NCBI GenBank assembly: GCA_026874595.1
Contig: CM049321.1
Location: forward strand, 22,871,979-22,935,978
Length of the DNA: 64,000 nucleotides
Source of the DNA: Sipunculus nudus
Lineage: Eukaryota > Annelida > Sipuncula > Golfingiida > Sipunculidae
Reading direction: 5' to 3'
The position numbers were made by a program, and so were the translations under genes. Positions 24,167 through 38,300 of the stretch are shown here, piece after piece (the first letter of the stretch is position 1; each line of letters starts with the position of its first letter). A model generated the notes under the pieces. It saw nothing but the letters and a program-made list of their open reading frames with translations, was not told the origin of the DNA and searched no databases.

Positions 24167-25265
24167 TGAGACGTCTTGAGATCGACAGGTGTCCACTATA
24201 GTGAGGTGTCTGAGATAGAGAGGTGTCCACTATAGTGAGGTGTCTGAGATCGACAGGGGTCCGCTATAGTGAGGTGTCTGAGATAGATAGGTGTCCGCTA
24301 TAGTGAGGTGTCTGAGATAGAGAGGTGTCCGCTATAGTGAGGTGTCTGAGGTAGAGAGGTGTCCGCTATAGTGAGGTGTCTGAGATAGACAGGGGTCCGC
24401 TATAGTGTGGTGTCTGAGATAGAGAGGTGTCCGCTATAGTGAGGTGTCTGACATAGAGAGGTGTCCGCTATAGTGAGGTGTCTGAGATAGAGAGGGGTCC
24501 TCTATAGTGAGGTGTCTAAAATAGAGAGGGGTACTCTATAGTGAGGTGTCTGAGATAGAGAGGTGTCCGCTATAGTGAGGTGTCTGAGATAGACAGGGGT
24601 GCGCTATAGTGAGGTGCCTGAGATAGAGAGGTGTCCGCTATAGTGAGGTGTCTGAGATAGGGAGGCGCTATAGTGAGGTGTCTGAGATAGAGAGGTGTCC
24701 GCTATAGTGAGGTGTCTGAGATAGAGAGGTGTCCGCTATAGTGAGGTGTCTGAGATAGAGAGGTGTCCGCTATAGTGAGGTGTCTTAGATAGAGAGGTGT
24801 CCGCTATAGTGAGGTGTCTGAGATAGGTGTCCGCTATAGTGAGCTGTATGAGATAGATGGGTGTTTCCTATAGTGAGGTGTCTGTGATAGATAATAGTCC
24901 CCTATATAGTGAGGTGTCTGGGATAGATAGGTGTCCACAATAGTGGGGTGTCTGAGATTGATAGGTGTCCGTTATATCGGGGTGTCTGAGATTGACAAGT
25001 GTCCAAAAGGGAATGGTGTCTAAGATAAACAGGTGTCCACAATAGTGGGGTGTCCGAGGTAGACAGGTGTTCAATGTAGTTTGGTGTCTGAGATAGATAG
25101 GTGTCCACGAAAGTAGATTGTCTGAGCTAGATAGAAGCCCATAACAAAGGGGTTTTCCGGGATTAAGTGCTGTCCGCGATTTTGTTGGGCGTGCTTGACA
25201 GAGAGATTACCTTAATAGAGGGGTGTCCGTAATATAAAATTGTCCGCAATAGAGGACTGTCGTTC
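24167..25265 (+). repeat. 34 bp minisatellite, about 32 units
   Basis: The unit is GTGTCCGCTATAGTGAGG followed by TGTCTGAGATAGAGAG. Units from about 24180 to 24840 are nearly identical; those towards 25265 decay progressively (GTCCACAATAGTGGGGTGTC and similar). Frames across it give repeating peptides, but no start, splice or codon-bias support. A related degenerate theme occurs at 19235-19420 and 55660-55800. Confidence 0.95.
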
Positions 25266-25609
25266 TTAACCCCTAAAGGGATATGCCAGGAATTTGCAAG
25301 GCGGTTTTACGAATCTTAAGACGCACCAGTGGTCGATCCGTAAGGAGAGATATTACGATCATGCTTCGCCAAAAGCTGGTTGGGTTAGCTGAAATTAATC
25401 GGGCCTAGGGTTTTTCAGTGTTAAGTTACTTTGCAGGTGAGCAGAACAAACCTTTAATTGCTTATGAAAGATATACTGTATTACATGACTCACCTTTTGG
25501 AGGCCTTAATGCGCTTGCAGAATCGCTTTGGGGGCTGAGGGCTGGAATGAGTTCGGGTTTGTATTTTCAATAATTCCTTTTTTCATACCCATGTATGGTA
25601 TTTCATGTT

Positions 25610-25612
<3 letters not shown>

Positions 25613-25666
<54 letters not shown>

Positions 25667-25790
25667 GCAGACAGACAGACAGAGACAGGGAGAGAAACTG
25701 ACAGACCGACAGACACACAGAGGCACACACGAGAGAGAGTGAGATAAACAGTGGGAGTGAGAGAGAGAGAGAGAGGGGGGGGGGGGCAGC
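25613..25790 (+). repeat. (GA)n microsatellite with GACA-rich flank
   Basis: Pure GA dinucleotides run from about 25615 to 25658, followed by GACAGACAGA-type and GAGAGAGA patches and short poly(G) runs to about 25810. Confidence 0.95.
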
Positions 25791-27279
25791 AGCGACATAT
25801 AGGGGGGGGGGAGATATATAACAGACAGAGAGGAGCGGCCGAACAGATGTTGGCCCTTATAGTTAGTAGCGAGTCCCAGTTAGTGTGATTTCAACATTGA
25901 TCTCCTGACCGTATTGTTGTCCGTTAACAAGTGCCTCCAGGGCAGTGCCTGGTCAATAAATCCCAGGATGGTACTGGCCAACTACATCTGGATATTGGAC
26001 TAATGATCCATCGTGACCATCACTGACAACACCGCTCACCTAACGGCGGTTTGCCCTTCGGCCGGTTCGTTTATCATAAGCAGTAAAGTAGATTATCGAA
26101 TTTTCAACATCATTTACAGTAAACCCTCTTTAATACGTAGTTTCTTAGTTACCCACGTGTGAGTTATTCATGACAGAAACCTGATACATGTCAGCCTCTA
26201 TCCAAAACAAGAACATTTGCCTGTATTGCAAAGAGATGATGTTTAGTCGGTATGCTCCTAATCTAGCACTAATAGGACTATATTCCACCAACCTGTGTCC
26301 ACCTGCGTTTAAAAATATTTTTCCTAGATGTTATATTTTTCAATAATTTCCTAATTTTTTAACTCCGGCAAAAAAATAAGTAGTTTCTATAAGACCACTG
26401 CATAAGCAACCAGTCATCAGTACTTGGAGAGGCTGTGTGTATCGTTTATTCTTTTTAAAATGCTGTATTATTCTGGACTCACTCTCATGTACCTGTGACT
26501 ACTACGATCGTACCCTTTAAGTCGTATCCTTTGTTGTAGCTATCGAGGGTTCCGACAGCTTTTGTACAGGAAATTTTACGTACAGGTAAACATAATGAGA
26601 TAAGTAGGGTACAGATAACAGAAACAAATGTAGTATTGTCCGACCTTTTGACTGCGCCCGTGAGTTGTGGTCAGCAAGGAATTACTGTGAATAAGTTTAT
26701 AATTATACGGAAGGTTTACCTTCAAATAACCGGGAACTCTAACAGAGTGTTCTTTTTGCTGGAAACGAAAACCTCATCTGCATTTTAGTTGTAATGCAAT
26801 GAAAAAAAAATTTGATTTTTAAATGCAAATGCTTTTTTGCATCTAAAAATCATACAAATTTTACTTTCATTAACCATCATGTGTAACGGGTTTTTAATAA
26901 GGCATTCTACATGACTGATTCCAGCTGGTTAAAAGACTCCGTTATCAATTGCAATATACCCACATATTATTAGAACAGTTGTTTTGCTATGGCAATTACT
27001 CTGTAATTCATAAGGTATTGGAAAGTACCTTTTCGAGGTCAAGGTTAATACATGTGATGGCAAAAAGCTCTAAATACTTTGGAAAATATGTTGAGTGTAC
27101 TGAAGAGATTGAAAAGAAAAGATAATTAGTGATTGTTCATGAACATGAACCGTTGACACCATTCAGTCACCGAGTTTAAAAAAAATAGGAAATAAGGAGC
27201 ATCTTGACCAAAGTTTACCAATACCATTGAATGATAAAATCAGATGTTGCCATTGAGTAAATATTTATCAGTGACCCAA

Positions 27280-27600
27280 CTGCAATCTGGCGACATCTGC
27301 TGTCAAAAGAGGTTAAGCGAGATTTCACGAAAATTCTTATAACTCGGTCACATTTTCAGCTGAATAAGACTATAGTTTTCTGGTTTGGATGGGGTCTTAT
27401 AAGCTCTCAGTGAATCAAGTGCAAGAATCGTCAAATCCGAGAACACCTACTATCAAACGAAAATAAGCGAGATTTCATGAAATTAAATTTTCTGCTTTAG
27501 GTAGTATTTCATACACTATCGTGACTCAACTGTAATTTTCGTCAAATCTCGTGACATCTTCTGTCAACCGAGAACAAGCTAGAACAAGCTAAATGCCTGT
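27280..27600 (+). repeat. Three degenerate tandem units of about 140 bp
   Basis: Shared words are GACATCTGCTGTCAAAAGAG / AACACCTACTATCAAACGAA / GACATCTTCTGTCAACCGAG, the first two followed by TAAGCGAGATTTCA(C/T)GAAA. No coding function is seen. Confidence 0.55.
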
Positions 27601-28991
27601 GACTCGGTACTGAACATAATATGAGTTCAGACTCACAGCGCAAACATGCAAAATTGCAATTGTACAATTTACATATGTCTACTAGACAGAACTGACGATT
27701 ATGTCATAATTACATATTGTTAATTCTTGATAAATTGTTTATATATCTCCCAATATATTAAGCAGATTATTTTCTTAATGATAAAAGAATGATAAAATCA
27801 ATATGTACCTAAGCTAGCATCTATTAAGCGGCGTATCAATTTCAGTAGGCGTTCAGATAGTATAAATTAATCAACCAAACATCCCTGAGTAATGTTATCA
27901 TATATACTTACATGTATAAAGCAGGACTGGGGCAGCGCTCCCGAACTACGTCTTAATCTGGCTGCGGTTTTTGTCCAACACTCAGGGCAGCCGACCTCTG
28001 TTTTTCAGTACTACAGTTGCTTCAGTAGTTAACACGATCTCCGTAACTAGTGGTACACCACTGAATACAGACTGAGGAAGGGATGACAGTTTATAATGTA
28101 TAGTTTACAGGTTGATAAAAGTGCAATAGAAACAACTGCCTGTAACGGTACGGAGGTTGTTCACTGAAATCCAGGTAAAGGAAGCCGATTCACAATCGAT
28201 CGGTTGTGATCTTCAGATAATATGTTTGGACCAAAAGATAAAAGTGAATGCGGCATGTACCTGGCTGTACTGGCATCAACAATAACATTATAGAAGTTTA
28301 CGGCCCACAGCACCTGTGCCACTTCCATGACAACGTGTATTTTCTCAGTATATAACATCAGCACTTTATCCCAGGCACTTTCTCACGGAACCCATTTTTC
28401 ACGAGCATGCGCATAGAACGTTATTCGGATATTATTTAGGTCAATGAGTGCTCCTTGTCGTCTGCTGGCGTTTCCATTTGTTTCCGTTTATCCATTTTTT
28501 CCATTTTATGTTTCAGAGGTAAGGGCGGGCAAAGACATATGAAATACTAGAATGTGTTGTCGGAGCCTATAAACCTCCGCCGGAGTCAGACTTGGGTGTG
28601 TGTGTGTGTGAGGGTGTGTGTGTGCCCAGTTCCACTCTCTTTAAACAGGGGTTTTGCCAGGGAATGACAGAGGGAGCACTTGTCCTAAATCCTATGAATG
28701 GGCTACTCGAACCTAGGACAAAGGAATCGACCTGTGTCAAAATGGTAAAGAAGGTTTTGTATTTTAAAAATAGGGTAGTGATTCAAATATACTACAAGAT
28801 TTAATGGACTTCTCTAGGTGTTACCCGAACCCTTCTCAAAATTTAATCAAAGTATGTTCATTACATTTTGCGTGAAGATAATAACATATATACAAACTAG
28901 CCAACGAACCAAGGGAAAACATAATACCTTCCCCTCCCGCTATGGTATAATAAACAATTAAAGAGAACTATTCAGATACAGAAATGTACCA

Positions 28992-29027
28992 TATACATGG
29001 AATATAGTGTAGTCTATTCCATGTATA
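28992..29027. repeat. Perfect 13 bp inverted repeat with 10-base loop
   Basis: TATACATGGAATA (28992-29004) is exactly complementary to TATTCCATGTATA (29015-29027). It could fold as a hairpin or be the remnant of a small palindromic element. Confidence 0.7.
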
Positions 29028-32000
29028 AATATAACAGTATCTGTCAATAGTTCGTTCTAAATGCGTTTGCTTATTCCTGTACACAAGCGGCTGGAAAAGC
29101 TTGCAACCGATGAATTCCTAACCACAGGTATACACGCGTCCTCTGCACCGGTTACTGAAAGGTCACCACCAACTGACCTGTTAACATAGAGATGTATTTA
29201 CACATTGTTTTTTGAGCTCACGTGTGTTCTTCTGTTAAGATTACCGACTGTTTACCATAGTATTGACGCAATAGGGTGGATGAACGTCAGAGTGTTCTCG
29301 CCTATTACTTGTCTCAGGCTTAAATCAGGATGCGGAATCGTGTACTGTGGTAGGCTAAATAGTCGCGTGGTAACATTTTCATTGTTTTGCGAGGGTTCAA
29401 TTTTCGCGATACCATTCTATAATAACTTAAGTTATCATTATCGCATAATTTACTTGTATTTATTAATGTATGCGTAAAAATTGTGAAACATGAACGGGAA
29501 CCAAATATATATCGAAATTTATTGTTCATCAATGGAAGATAATTGGAAACAAATTAAATATCCCTTAAAATAGAATTCTTTGATGATGGGGTAATAAATA
29601 TAAGATCTAATATTATTCATAATATGTTTATATGCCTTTTGCCATGCCCTCGACGATGGAGCCTAGGTTTTATGTTCGCGATGATTTGCTACCCGCGAAT
29701 ATCGCGAATTTGGAACCCTTGCGAGTAAAATGGCAACCACATATTTCAAGGCTAGTACAGATGTAAGTGGCACATACGAGCTATAAGCCGACCTTCAGAC
29801 ACATCTTGCCAGAGCAGAGTGTGGGCTGCTGTGGTGCTGATACGGCTGACAGGCAGGTGCTGCTGGCATTGCTGAAGCAGCATCAGACAGCAAAACAACA
29901 AGCTGAGCTGATCAGCCGCTATAAATACCCGGCCAGGCGCCTCACAGCCCTGCAGAGCTGACTCCACAGTCCCCGGCTCCCTGGAAGCCAGGAAGATGGA
30001 GCTATGATAGCGTGTGCGAAATATGCGGGAGGCTGGAAGGATTAAATACAATGTACTGTTATTGTAGGGGCAGCGTGCTTGGCATTCAGGAGGAGGCCTA
30101 TAAGCCGCGCACACACATGCATACAAATCTACACACACATCTTCATGTCTGTATATTATAGATATATAAATATTTATAATATATGCAAATCTGTTTCATT
30201 TTATTTTATTGAATATATGTTATTTCTGCTGCGTGTTATTGAAAGGATAATAAATAATTAATGGAATATTAATAAGGTATCATAGTATGAGTTCAAGTTA
30301 GAAAAGGGAAAGCAAATATCAAATAATAATAATAAAAATACTGAAGCACATATAGGAATAATACGTTTACGTTAACTGTTTTATATATAACACATCTATG
30401 ATTTAAGAAATTAATTATTATGCACACCATTGCGTAGTATGCATGATTTCAAATCTATCACTGCCATACCTATCATGATTATTAAAACCCCTATAGGCTG
30501 GCAGTCTGTTGGTGGCCACTTTGCAGATAATTATACCGATACTAAGTCATCATTCTCATATATACAACCCTTTCGTATGGGTGACATTGTTTTAAATTAG
30601 CCAGTACGATCAGAGAACAAATACAACGCCCAATTAACGTTTGGTCAAAGCGCTGAGGTATCATTATTGTCCAAAACCCCTATATCTAAAATCAATCGAA
30701 AATTTATATTTGTGTTAGACCTATAAAGTATGCATCATTTTAAACCTGGTACAAACACCTTTATTATGGTATACATACATCTGAACTTTTCACTCATTTT
30801 CACATTTTTTATATTTAAAATTTAAATTAAATTAAAAAGTACGTATTTTAAGTACCCAGAAACAATACGTCAGGTTTTAGTGGACCTATATTAAAAAATA
30901 TATGACAAAATCTCAAATACCTTTTTTTGGTGTTTCCGCTATCACATTTCTACCCACCCTAAAAACTGAAATTTGGAATATTGATTAAAAATATTTAAAA
31001 AATTCAATTTTTTCAACAAGAACGCCGCAAAGTAGAAGGAATAGTTTTTTTTAATAATAATGATACCTTAAAAGATGAAGGCAGTATACAATTAGCGCAA
31101 AGACCATCCAGGTGGATAGTAACTATGCATCTTGCTAAAATCCTACTGTACGTGTTTCGATGAATTTGGCGTGCTCCGAAAAAACGTTATCCTGTCCTAT
31201 ACTTTGCCGATACATAACCCATGCCACCGAAATCTTTCCAGGGATAGATTCTCGCCTGGACGCTGTCCTCGAAAGTTCTTCGTGTTGCATCTCCATGAAA
31301 TTATGGAACCCTAAACAGTCTATTTCTCTCAGTTTCTCAAAACCGTTCATGGGGGTTGCCATGTCGAAATTATATAACTATACCAGTAATATGTAAATTA
31401 TAATAGACGTACCTCTCATCCAAGTAGGAAATGGCTCATCTTAGATAATTAGTAGGGATGAACAAACATGACGGTCCGAAAATTCGTTGTCCCGTTAGAT
31501 GGCAGTCCCTGTCCTAGGCATGCCTATGACAGCCTGGCATTCTAGACGCTCTTCGACTTTGTGAGACTACTCAGAGCTAAAAACGTACTCGTGTATTTTA
31601 AAGTGCGGATGTGATTTACTGATTCTGGTATAGTAAATTAAAATATATTAACAATAATTATGTCGTCAGCTGAAAAAAGTGCCACTCTGCAAAATATACA
31701 CCAACAAATAAGTATAACCTAATGGCAAAATGTTATATTTGTCTATGACGTCTAAGCGTCACGGGATATATTGTCTATGAGCGAAATATGGGGTCGCAAT
31801 GTCAATAGACGAAACACGGCGTTCACAAAAACGTCCAGGTTGTCCACGGCAACTGTGACGTTACAGCTGTAAGGACAAATTATACCACAAGTCATAATGA
31901 GTCGAATTAAATAAACCGGACATAAGATTTTGTCACGTGTTTCGTCCAGCCCGTGGCCAGATGCGAGAATATTAATGCGCAAGTAAGTCGAGCACAAACA

Positions 32001-33754
32001 CACACATTCACCCCCTCTACACGTACTCACACGCACACACAGCATGGATATTTATTAAACGTGTATTTTCTACATGTACAAGGTTATAAACCTGAGCGAG
32101 ATGACATCTGCTAGAAAAATAAAACAGTCCATCCTGTTCACCAACGAATTTCTTTTGATTATTACAACAGCACAGAAAAAAATTAAATAACTCCTATGGG
32201 AGATTTAGGAGTAGACAATTAGAAAATTGTCAAATTAATGTGGAGTACTGGCCGTTAACTTCAGGTAAGTTTTAAATAAAAGAACTTAAATGAACCTTAT
32301 CTCAAAAGCACAGATACATATAAAGATACAAAGTCCGAGGGTTGAGTTTTATTAAGAAAATCTGGTGCTTCAGGGCAAATATTAGCAAACAGATGGTCTT
32401 GCATCATGCAGGGACGATTTTACTAGCTGGCATTACACCGGATAGTGGCGACATCTGGTGGTGACAAACGTAGTTAAGGGACAATTGTTGGAAAGGGTAC
32501 TCGTATCGAAGCCCGCATCAGAGCGATAATGCGGTAATGGCGGTTGAGTGTTGTTGGAAATAATGTCAAGATCAAACATTTATGTCAGGTGTGTATCTGT
32601 GACTAACATTGTGAACTAAATTCACCAATTGAAAATCAGCTATATTGGAGATCTACAAAAATGACAGGAGAAAGAGGGAAAAGAAAAAAAAGAAGAAGAA
32701 GAAAAAAAAAAAAAAAACAACAATTAAAATCAATGGCTTGCACTATAAAGGGCCTTGATTAGTAGGTCCAGCTACAAAAGATCAACCCCAACAACCCCAC
32801 AGACCTGCGAAGCACCGATCGTATGAGAAATATAAGTAATTTCAAATTTGAATAAAAGGGTGAATTTGATTTTTTATGAATATTTATTGGTTAACATGGT
32901 TATAAAAATAATAGACATAATCACTTTGTAATGAAATGGGTTCTTTACCCGTTCAACCATTGTGTGTTCATTGATTTATGGGACTTTTAGTTAATATTTT
33001 TTTTATAGAAAAAAAAAATATTTAGTACAAATGCTGATTTAAGCAAATCATTCTTTAATATGACAGGATGAATGAAGTAATAAATAAAACTGATTTTATG
33101 CATCAACTTTTACGTCTGGCAGCCGCCAATTTGATTCTACAACCACATATATTTAATGAAAAAGTTCTGCTAGAAACTTGTCACTTTACTAAGATAATCA
33201 AGGTCAACCTGTCTTCACTTGTAAAAAATCATCTATTTTCTAAACGTCATTTATGAGGCTTAATTACATTATAATCCTTGCGCTGGAAACATAATATTAC
33301 TAAGTATAATCAAATATACTTCTATGAACATGCAGTTTTGCCTTTACATTGGGCCATCTTGAATATTGCATTTTTATCTTTTTATAATGTTTGTTACAAA
33401 GTATAAATGTTAAATATACATATATAAGAATTCGTTTATTATTATAATTTTGACGAAATTCTGAAGTCACGCTAAAACGACTGGGAACTTGTAAAATTTG
33501 AGCACCGTAATTCACTACTATATATAAACAAATACGATTCTAAAAGGTACAATATTTCACAATACAAAATTCCATTCATTAGACATATAATAATCAGTTC
33601 GGTGACAAAATCATCCCTCTTGAACCATACTGTTTTATGGTATTCTGTCCTAGATGTTACGTCCTGAGGCATTTTGCAGATGAACGTTTTGTCCTGATAC
33701 ATTTACATGCATTCTTTTTTAATCATTTACATCTTTGCATTATCTTACACCTTA

Positions 33755-33937
33755 AGCTGTGTTTCCAAGTGTGCGTATATCCGTATATATGCGTGAAAAA
33801 TCGTTCATATGATTTGTATCTGTAAGTTACCTGTAATGTGTCCACCGCAAGAGTGATTTTAACAGATATGGTCTGCGTGAACTCAGGGATTCACTCCACC
33901 AACTTTTTCAGGAAGACCAGCTAGATCCATTGTACCA

Positions 33938-34016
<79 letters not shown>

Positions 34017-34092
34017 TGCCAGTTCAATTATGTTTGCAAATATATGTGGACATGTAAACGCACTTTTTTTCAGGCATAAATGAAACACAGCT
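33755..34092. mobile_element. MITE with AGCTGTGTTTC ends and TTA target duplication (GCGTATATGC-rich family)
   Basis: The left end AGCTGTGTTTCCAAGTG is preceded by TTA (33752-33754). The right end ...ATGAAACACAGCT is followed by TTA (34093-34095). The interior contains TGCGTATATCCGTATATATG and GGTCTGCGTGAACTC(A/G)GGGATTC, which recur in the copy at 38021-38224, and a (TA)n run at 33938-34013. It ends 38 bases past the stop codon of the minus-strand SPFH gene, so it probably lies in that gene's 3' UTR. A three-base TTA duplication suggests the PIF/Harbinger superfamily. Confidence 0.65.
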
Positions 34093-34129
34093 TTAAATAT
34101 ATAGTTTTTTATATATTTTATGTCCATAG

Positions 34130-34499
34130 TTATTTAGTGGTACGTGCCGGCAGGTATGAGGTTTTAGCAGGACCCTTCATTCCTATAAACACATCCCTGT
34201 TGTTTTTAGATATTGTCCGGACGGCCAGATATGACAGTAGCCCTTCGGCAGACAATTTAAGGTCTTGACGGAGGCTGGAATACGTCAGAGCCTCTCTGTC
34301 GTACCGATCTAAGATGGCCGCTGCCTCGGATTCAGCCCTAAAAGAACGAATGTAATTAAGTATTTGTATACGGCATAAACCATACTTTTGTTTTCAGAGA
34401 ATTGTAATAATTTTTTAGTTATGTATATTTGTTTGGGCCAGCTTGCCTAGCTATATACTCAAGCTCGCAATTGTGAAGTATCGGAACAACATGAATAAA

Positions 34500-34536
<37 letters not shown>

Positions 34537-35275
34537 ATAATAATAATAATAATAATAAAAATAATAACAAAAAAAATAATAGTAATAATAGTGATGATGG
34601 AGATAATACAGTATTACTAACAATAACAACAGAGTAATAATAACGATAATAATAAAAAAAATTAAAAATAATAATAATGATAATAATTGTACTATAAAAA
34701 CCTAGTATAAAATCATTTAGGAATATAATTAAAACATTCGGCACCTAGAGTATATATATATATACTAACTGTTACTAACTTTGTGATGGTGATCCTGGCG
34801 TCAGACCTCGACTTCTCCACCATTATCTGTGCCTGCGTCCTCGCCTTCAACATCCCCGTCCTGGCCGTCGTCAGCTTCTTAGGCCTCTCGTTCAAAACAA
34901 TCTGAATAATAGCTATACATTTGCTTATTTGTAGAATTTATATGATTTCTGGGCTATTCTGCCTACATACTAATAAAAATGGGCAATTTCTGCTTAGTCA
35001 AGATCATCATAATGCCCCTACGACGGAGGTATTTTAATGTTTATATGAATAAGTATGTTTATTGCCTCTTCAACGATTGTATTTAGTTCAACCATACCAC
35101 GCTGTGTTTTAATCTTAGAGGCGACCATAGTTCAGATTTAAATGATAATACAGAATACTGTATTTCAAAGACTTATTTTCAATTAGATATATTCAGAGTT
35201 TACAGTTTTTTAATGGAATATTTATAAGAAACCCCAAAACAATACAAGCTGAATATTTGAAAAATAAATACCCCC

Positions 35276-35312
<37 letters not shown>

Positions 35313-38300
35313 GTATGTGACATAACTTACACTGATAGTTTCTTTCGCTGATTCCTTTGATTTGATAGCAGCCTCATACTTGGATGGTCGGACAATATTG
35401 TTTACCTGAAATTAACAAATAATTAATCACATTATCTTGCATTTATTAAATAACATACTAGCTTCCATTGTAAAGTAACACGACATCATCAGTCCATGGA
35501 GATATAAAAAAAAAGAAATAATTCCCCTGTGTCACAATTTTTTTGCCTGTAATTATCAAACGATCCTGATAGTCTTCGCGGGAAGCTTCATAAATAACTT
35601 AACAGTTTGGCCAATTCCTTAGGGTAATACTGAAAATAGCACTAAATACATTTAGCATTTAAATTATTAAGACGTGGCCTTCTATGAGACGTGACTCAAG
35701 TCATGGCGAAAACTGCACGACAATTAACTGCTGTCCATGCTATCACAGAAGATATCCTCGTGCATATCAGGTAATCATAACATTAAGCTGTACAGAGGGA
35801 ATAACATACATCGGTTAACTTTAAAAAACTAAGCACAAGTTACATCTCTCTAATTACCAAAATCGTTTCCTGAGCCTCGCAGAATATTGATGTCAATAAA
35901 ATAATCAGTAGCTATGTAGCTATGTAGACATGTAGCTAAAAGTTGATGGAAATTTTTATTATCAGAGATAAGCACGGCGGAATGACTCCTGGGTCACTTG
36001 TTTTTAAATTGTATTGTTAGGACGCGTACAAGTAGGCTTAAGCGTTCTTTTTTGCAAGTGAAAAAAATATTTGTAGGGAAATGACAAAAAAATATATCCC
36101 TGCTCATACAGCTTTTCAGTAACGTTTTTGAGGTTGCTCCTGCAGCCACTCTGACATCACAAACTGCATCTACACAATAAAACCGGAAGTTCCGGTCTAC
36201 ATCTACTGACCTGCAGGTCTTTGATGTTGCACTCCAGGGCTGAGTATCGCTTCAGGATGAGCTCTCTCAGTGTACTCTGGAACCCGCCTCGTTCTGACTG
36301 AAACTGTGACGTATTATATTGTGCACACGTCTCGTAGATAGCTGCCGATCCTGGGAGGGAAATTAAGTTTGATAACAGTAAAAATAATGTAAAAATGGAC
36401 CTACACTTTTATTTTAAATTTCGGATACACAGTTCGTTCATGTATATAACAATCTGTTCCCCAATACAAGGTGTTTCAGTATGGAGCAATTTGTTCGGAC
36501 ATTTTGGAATATTAAAATCTGTTCATATAAATATGGTGTTTCAGTACATAACGATATGTTCAGATTAACAAGGTGTGCGTTATATAACATGTTCGAGTCA
36601 ACAAGATATTACGGTATTTAACAATCCGTTTGGATAAACAGAATGCTTGGGTATATAACAGTTTGATGGAAAAGAAAAACAAATGCCTTACCTTCGTGGC
36701 TAAGTATCTGGCGGTAACCTTCATGGTCTTTAAACTGCATCACCACGCGGTGTAGGTCTTTCGGCTTGACTTGGTATTGGTACGTCACGTCCAGCTGAAT
36801 CTCAACCCCATCCTTGTTTAAACACTGAAAAAACATACTTACGATATCTTACAAAATCTTACGACATTTACTAAATTGGAAATCCGTTGATCGTCAGATA
36901 TGTGTGAACTTATATCCTATGAGACATTTAAATTGTAAATCAGTTGATTGTCTATGTGAACTAATGTCCTATGAGACTTGTAAATTAGAAATTAGTTTGT
37001 CTGTGATATGTGAACTAATAGGCCTATCTTATTAGACATACAAATTAGAAATCAGTCGAAGGTCTGTGATGAGTGTTATAATTTGTTTGATATAAGGAAA
37101 GGTAATGCTGACCTGGGTTCCCATCGCAATCCAGTTATCACAAAGAATAATAAACCACTTCGAGTGGTCATACTGAATACTTTTTTCATGTATTTCCCTT
37201 ATATGACATATTACTTCTGACGGAGGACGAGAATAAGCATACTCCAACGATGTCAGTGAATAGAAACTATCTTTAAAGAAAACATCCCCTGCTTAAACTT
37301 CTTCATTCAAAACCGAATGCTTCAGTTGTTTTATATTGATATAAAAGATCAATGCCTTAAGCACAAGTTCTTTGAAATAGTGTTTCAGACATTTAATTGA
37401 GTTTCTAAAATCTATTTAAATTATGTTTAAAATATATATTTCAGTTAGAGGGAAGTTGGTTTAATCATATTTTCATTTCGTACTTCATCACAAGATGGCG
37501 ATGCTGTCAGTGAAACATAGATTGTGGCGTTGTAGGATATATCTTACGGATACAATATATAACAGCACATTTAGTTTTAAATCACCTAATGGCCGAAAGG
37601 GGTGTCCGAATTTAGAATGTTGTTATCACTCAACCAAAACATGCTTATACTGACAGCTTATAGCGGCATTCACCGTACTGAATTAAGATATGGAGGGTTG
37701 CGGACTACTCAACTTCACTGGTGCTTAACTACATCCGTTTACTTTATACGCTGGGCTATGGCTACTAAATACAGTAAATAAGTAACCTAGCTAAGAGCAA
37801 TAGGATGAGGTTAACACTCTAGGCCCGTTACCTGGATCAGTGCTTCTATTCGCCCCCCCCCCCCCCCCCTCTGATCCATCGGGATGCCTATTTCCGGGCA
37901 TTATACGGAAAGTCGACTTATAGTGCAGGAGCGGCGTATCTACTTATAGGTGCGATTCCTTTTGCGCGTATATGCGCATATGCGTATATGCGTAAAAAAA
38001 TCGCTAATATGATTTTGTAAATGGGGTGTTTCCATGTGTCCGTCAGCGTATACGCGTATGCGAGTATATGCGTGAAAATCGCCATAGAAGCGATTTTCAC
38101 GCATTGGGTCTGCGTGAACTCGGGGATTCAGGGTTAAAATCTTTTTGTGGAAGGCCTGCTCGATCCACTGTACAAATATATAGTCTTCTAGTTCCCGCAT
38201 ATAAGCGCACATGGAAACACTGCTTAAGGGTACTAGCTTATGGAATGTCCTATATCGTGATTTAGTCAAATCAGTTAACATACCAGGTGCACTTACCGTT

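Larger units (their letters stand above)
25266..34129. other. Long gene-free stretch
   Basis: No exon or RNA gene could be supported. Contents: degenerate units around 27280-27600 sharing GACATCTNCTGTCAA and AAGCGAGATTTCA(C/T)GAAA, a strong inverted repeat at 28992-29027, a (GT)-rich patch near 28596, and the MITE at 33755-34092. Frames at 29752-30138 and 31132-31396 overlap each other on opposite strands and show no family features. Confidence 0.45.

Noticed and set aside
24868-25108. Two overlapping repetitive minus-strand frames (TPHYCGHLS-like peptides)
   Set aside because: They are translations of the 34 bp minisatellite with no coding support.
29752-30138. Overlapping frames on both strands near a TATAAATA box
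   Set aside because: Neither frame shows a family signature, and the TATA-like word lies inside the plus-strand frame.
33938-34013. CRISPR-like or regulatory reading of alternating repeats
   Set aside because: It is a (TA)n microsatellite within a MITE; no direct repeat/spacer structure anywhere in the window fits a CRISPR array, and the DNA is eukaryotic.
37032-37247. Minus-strand frame ending in an AG|GTCAGC donor, between two SPFH A exons
   Set aside because: The flanking exons already join in phase and align with paralog B without it; no acceptor with a pyrimidine tract was seen.
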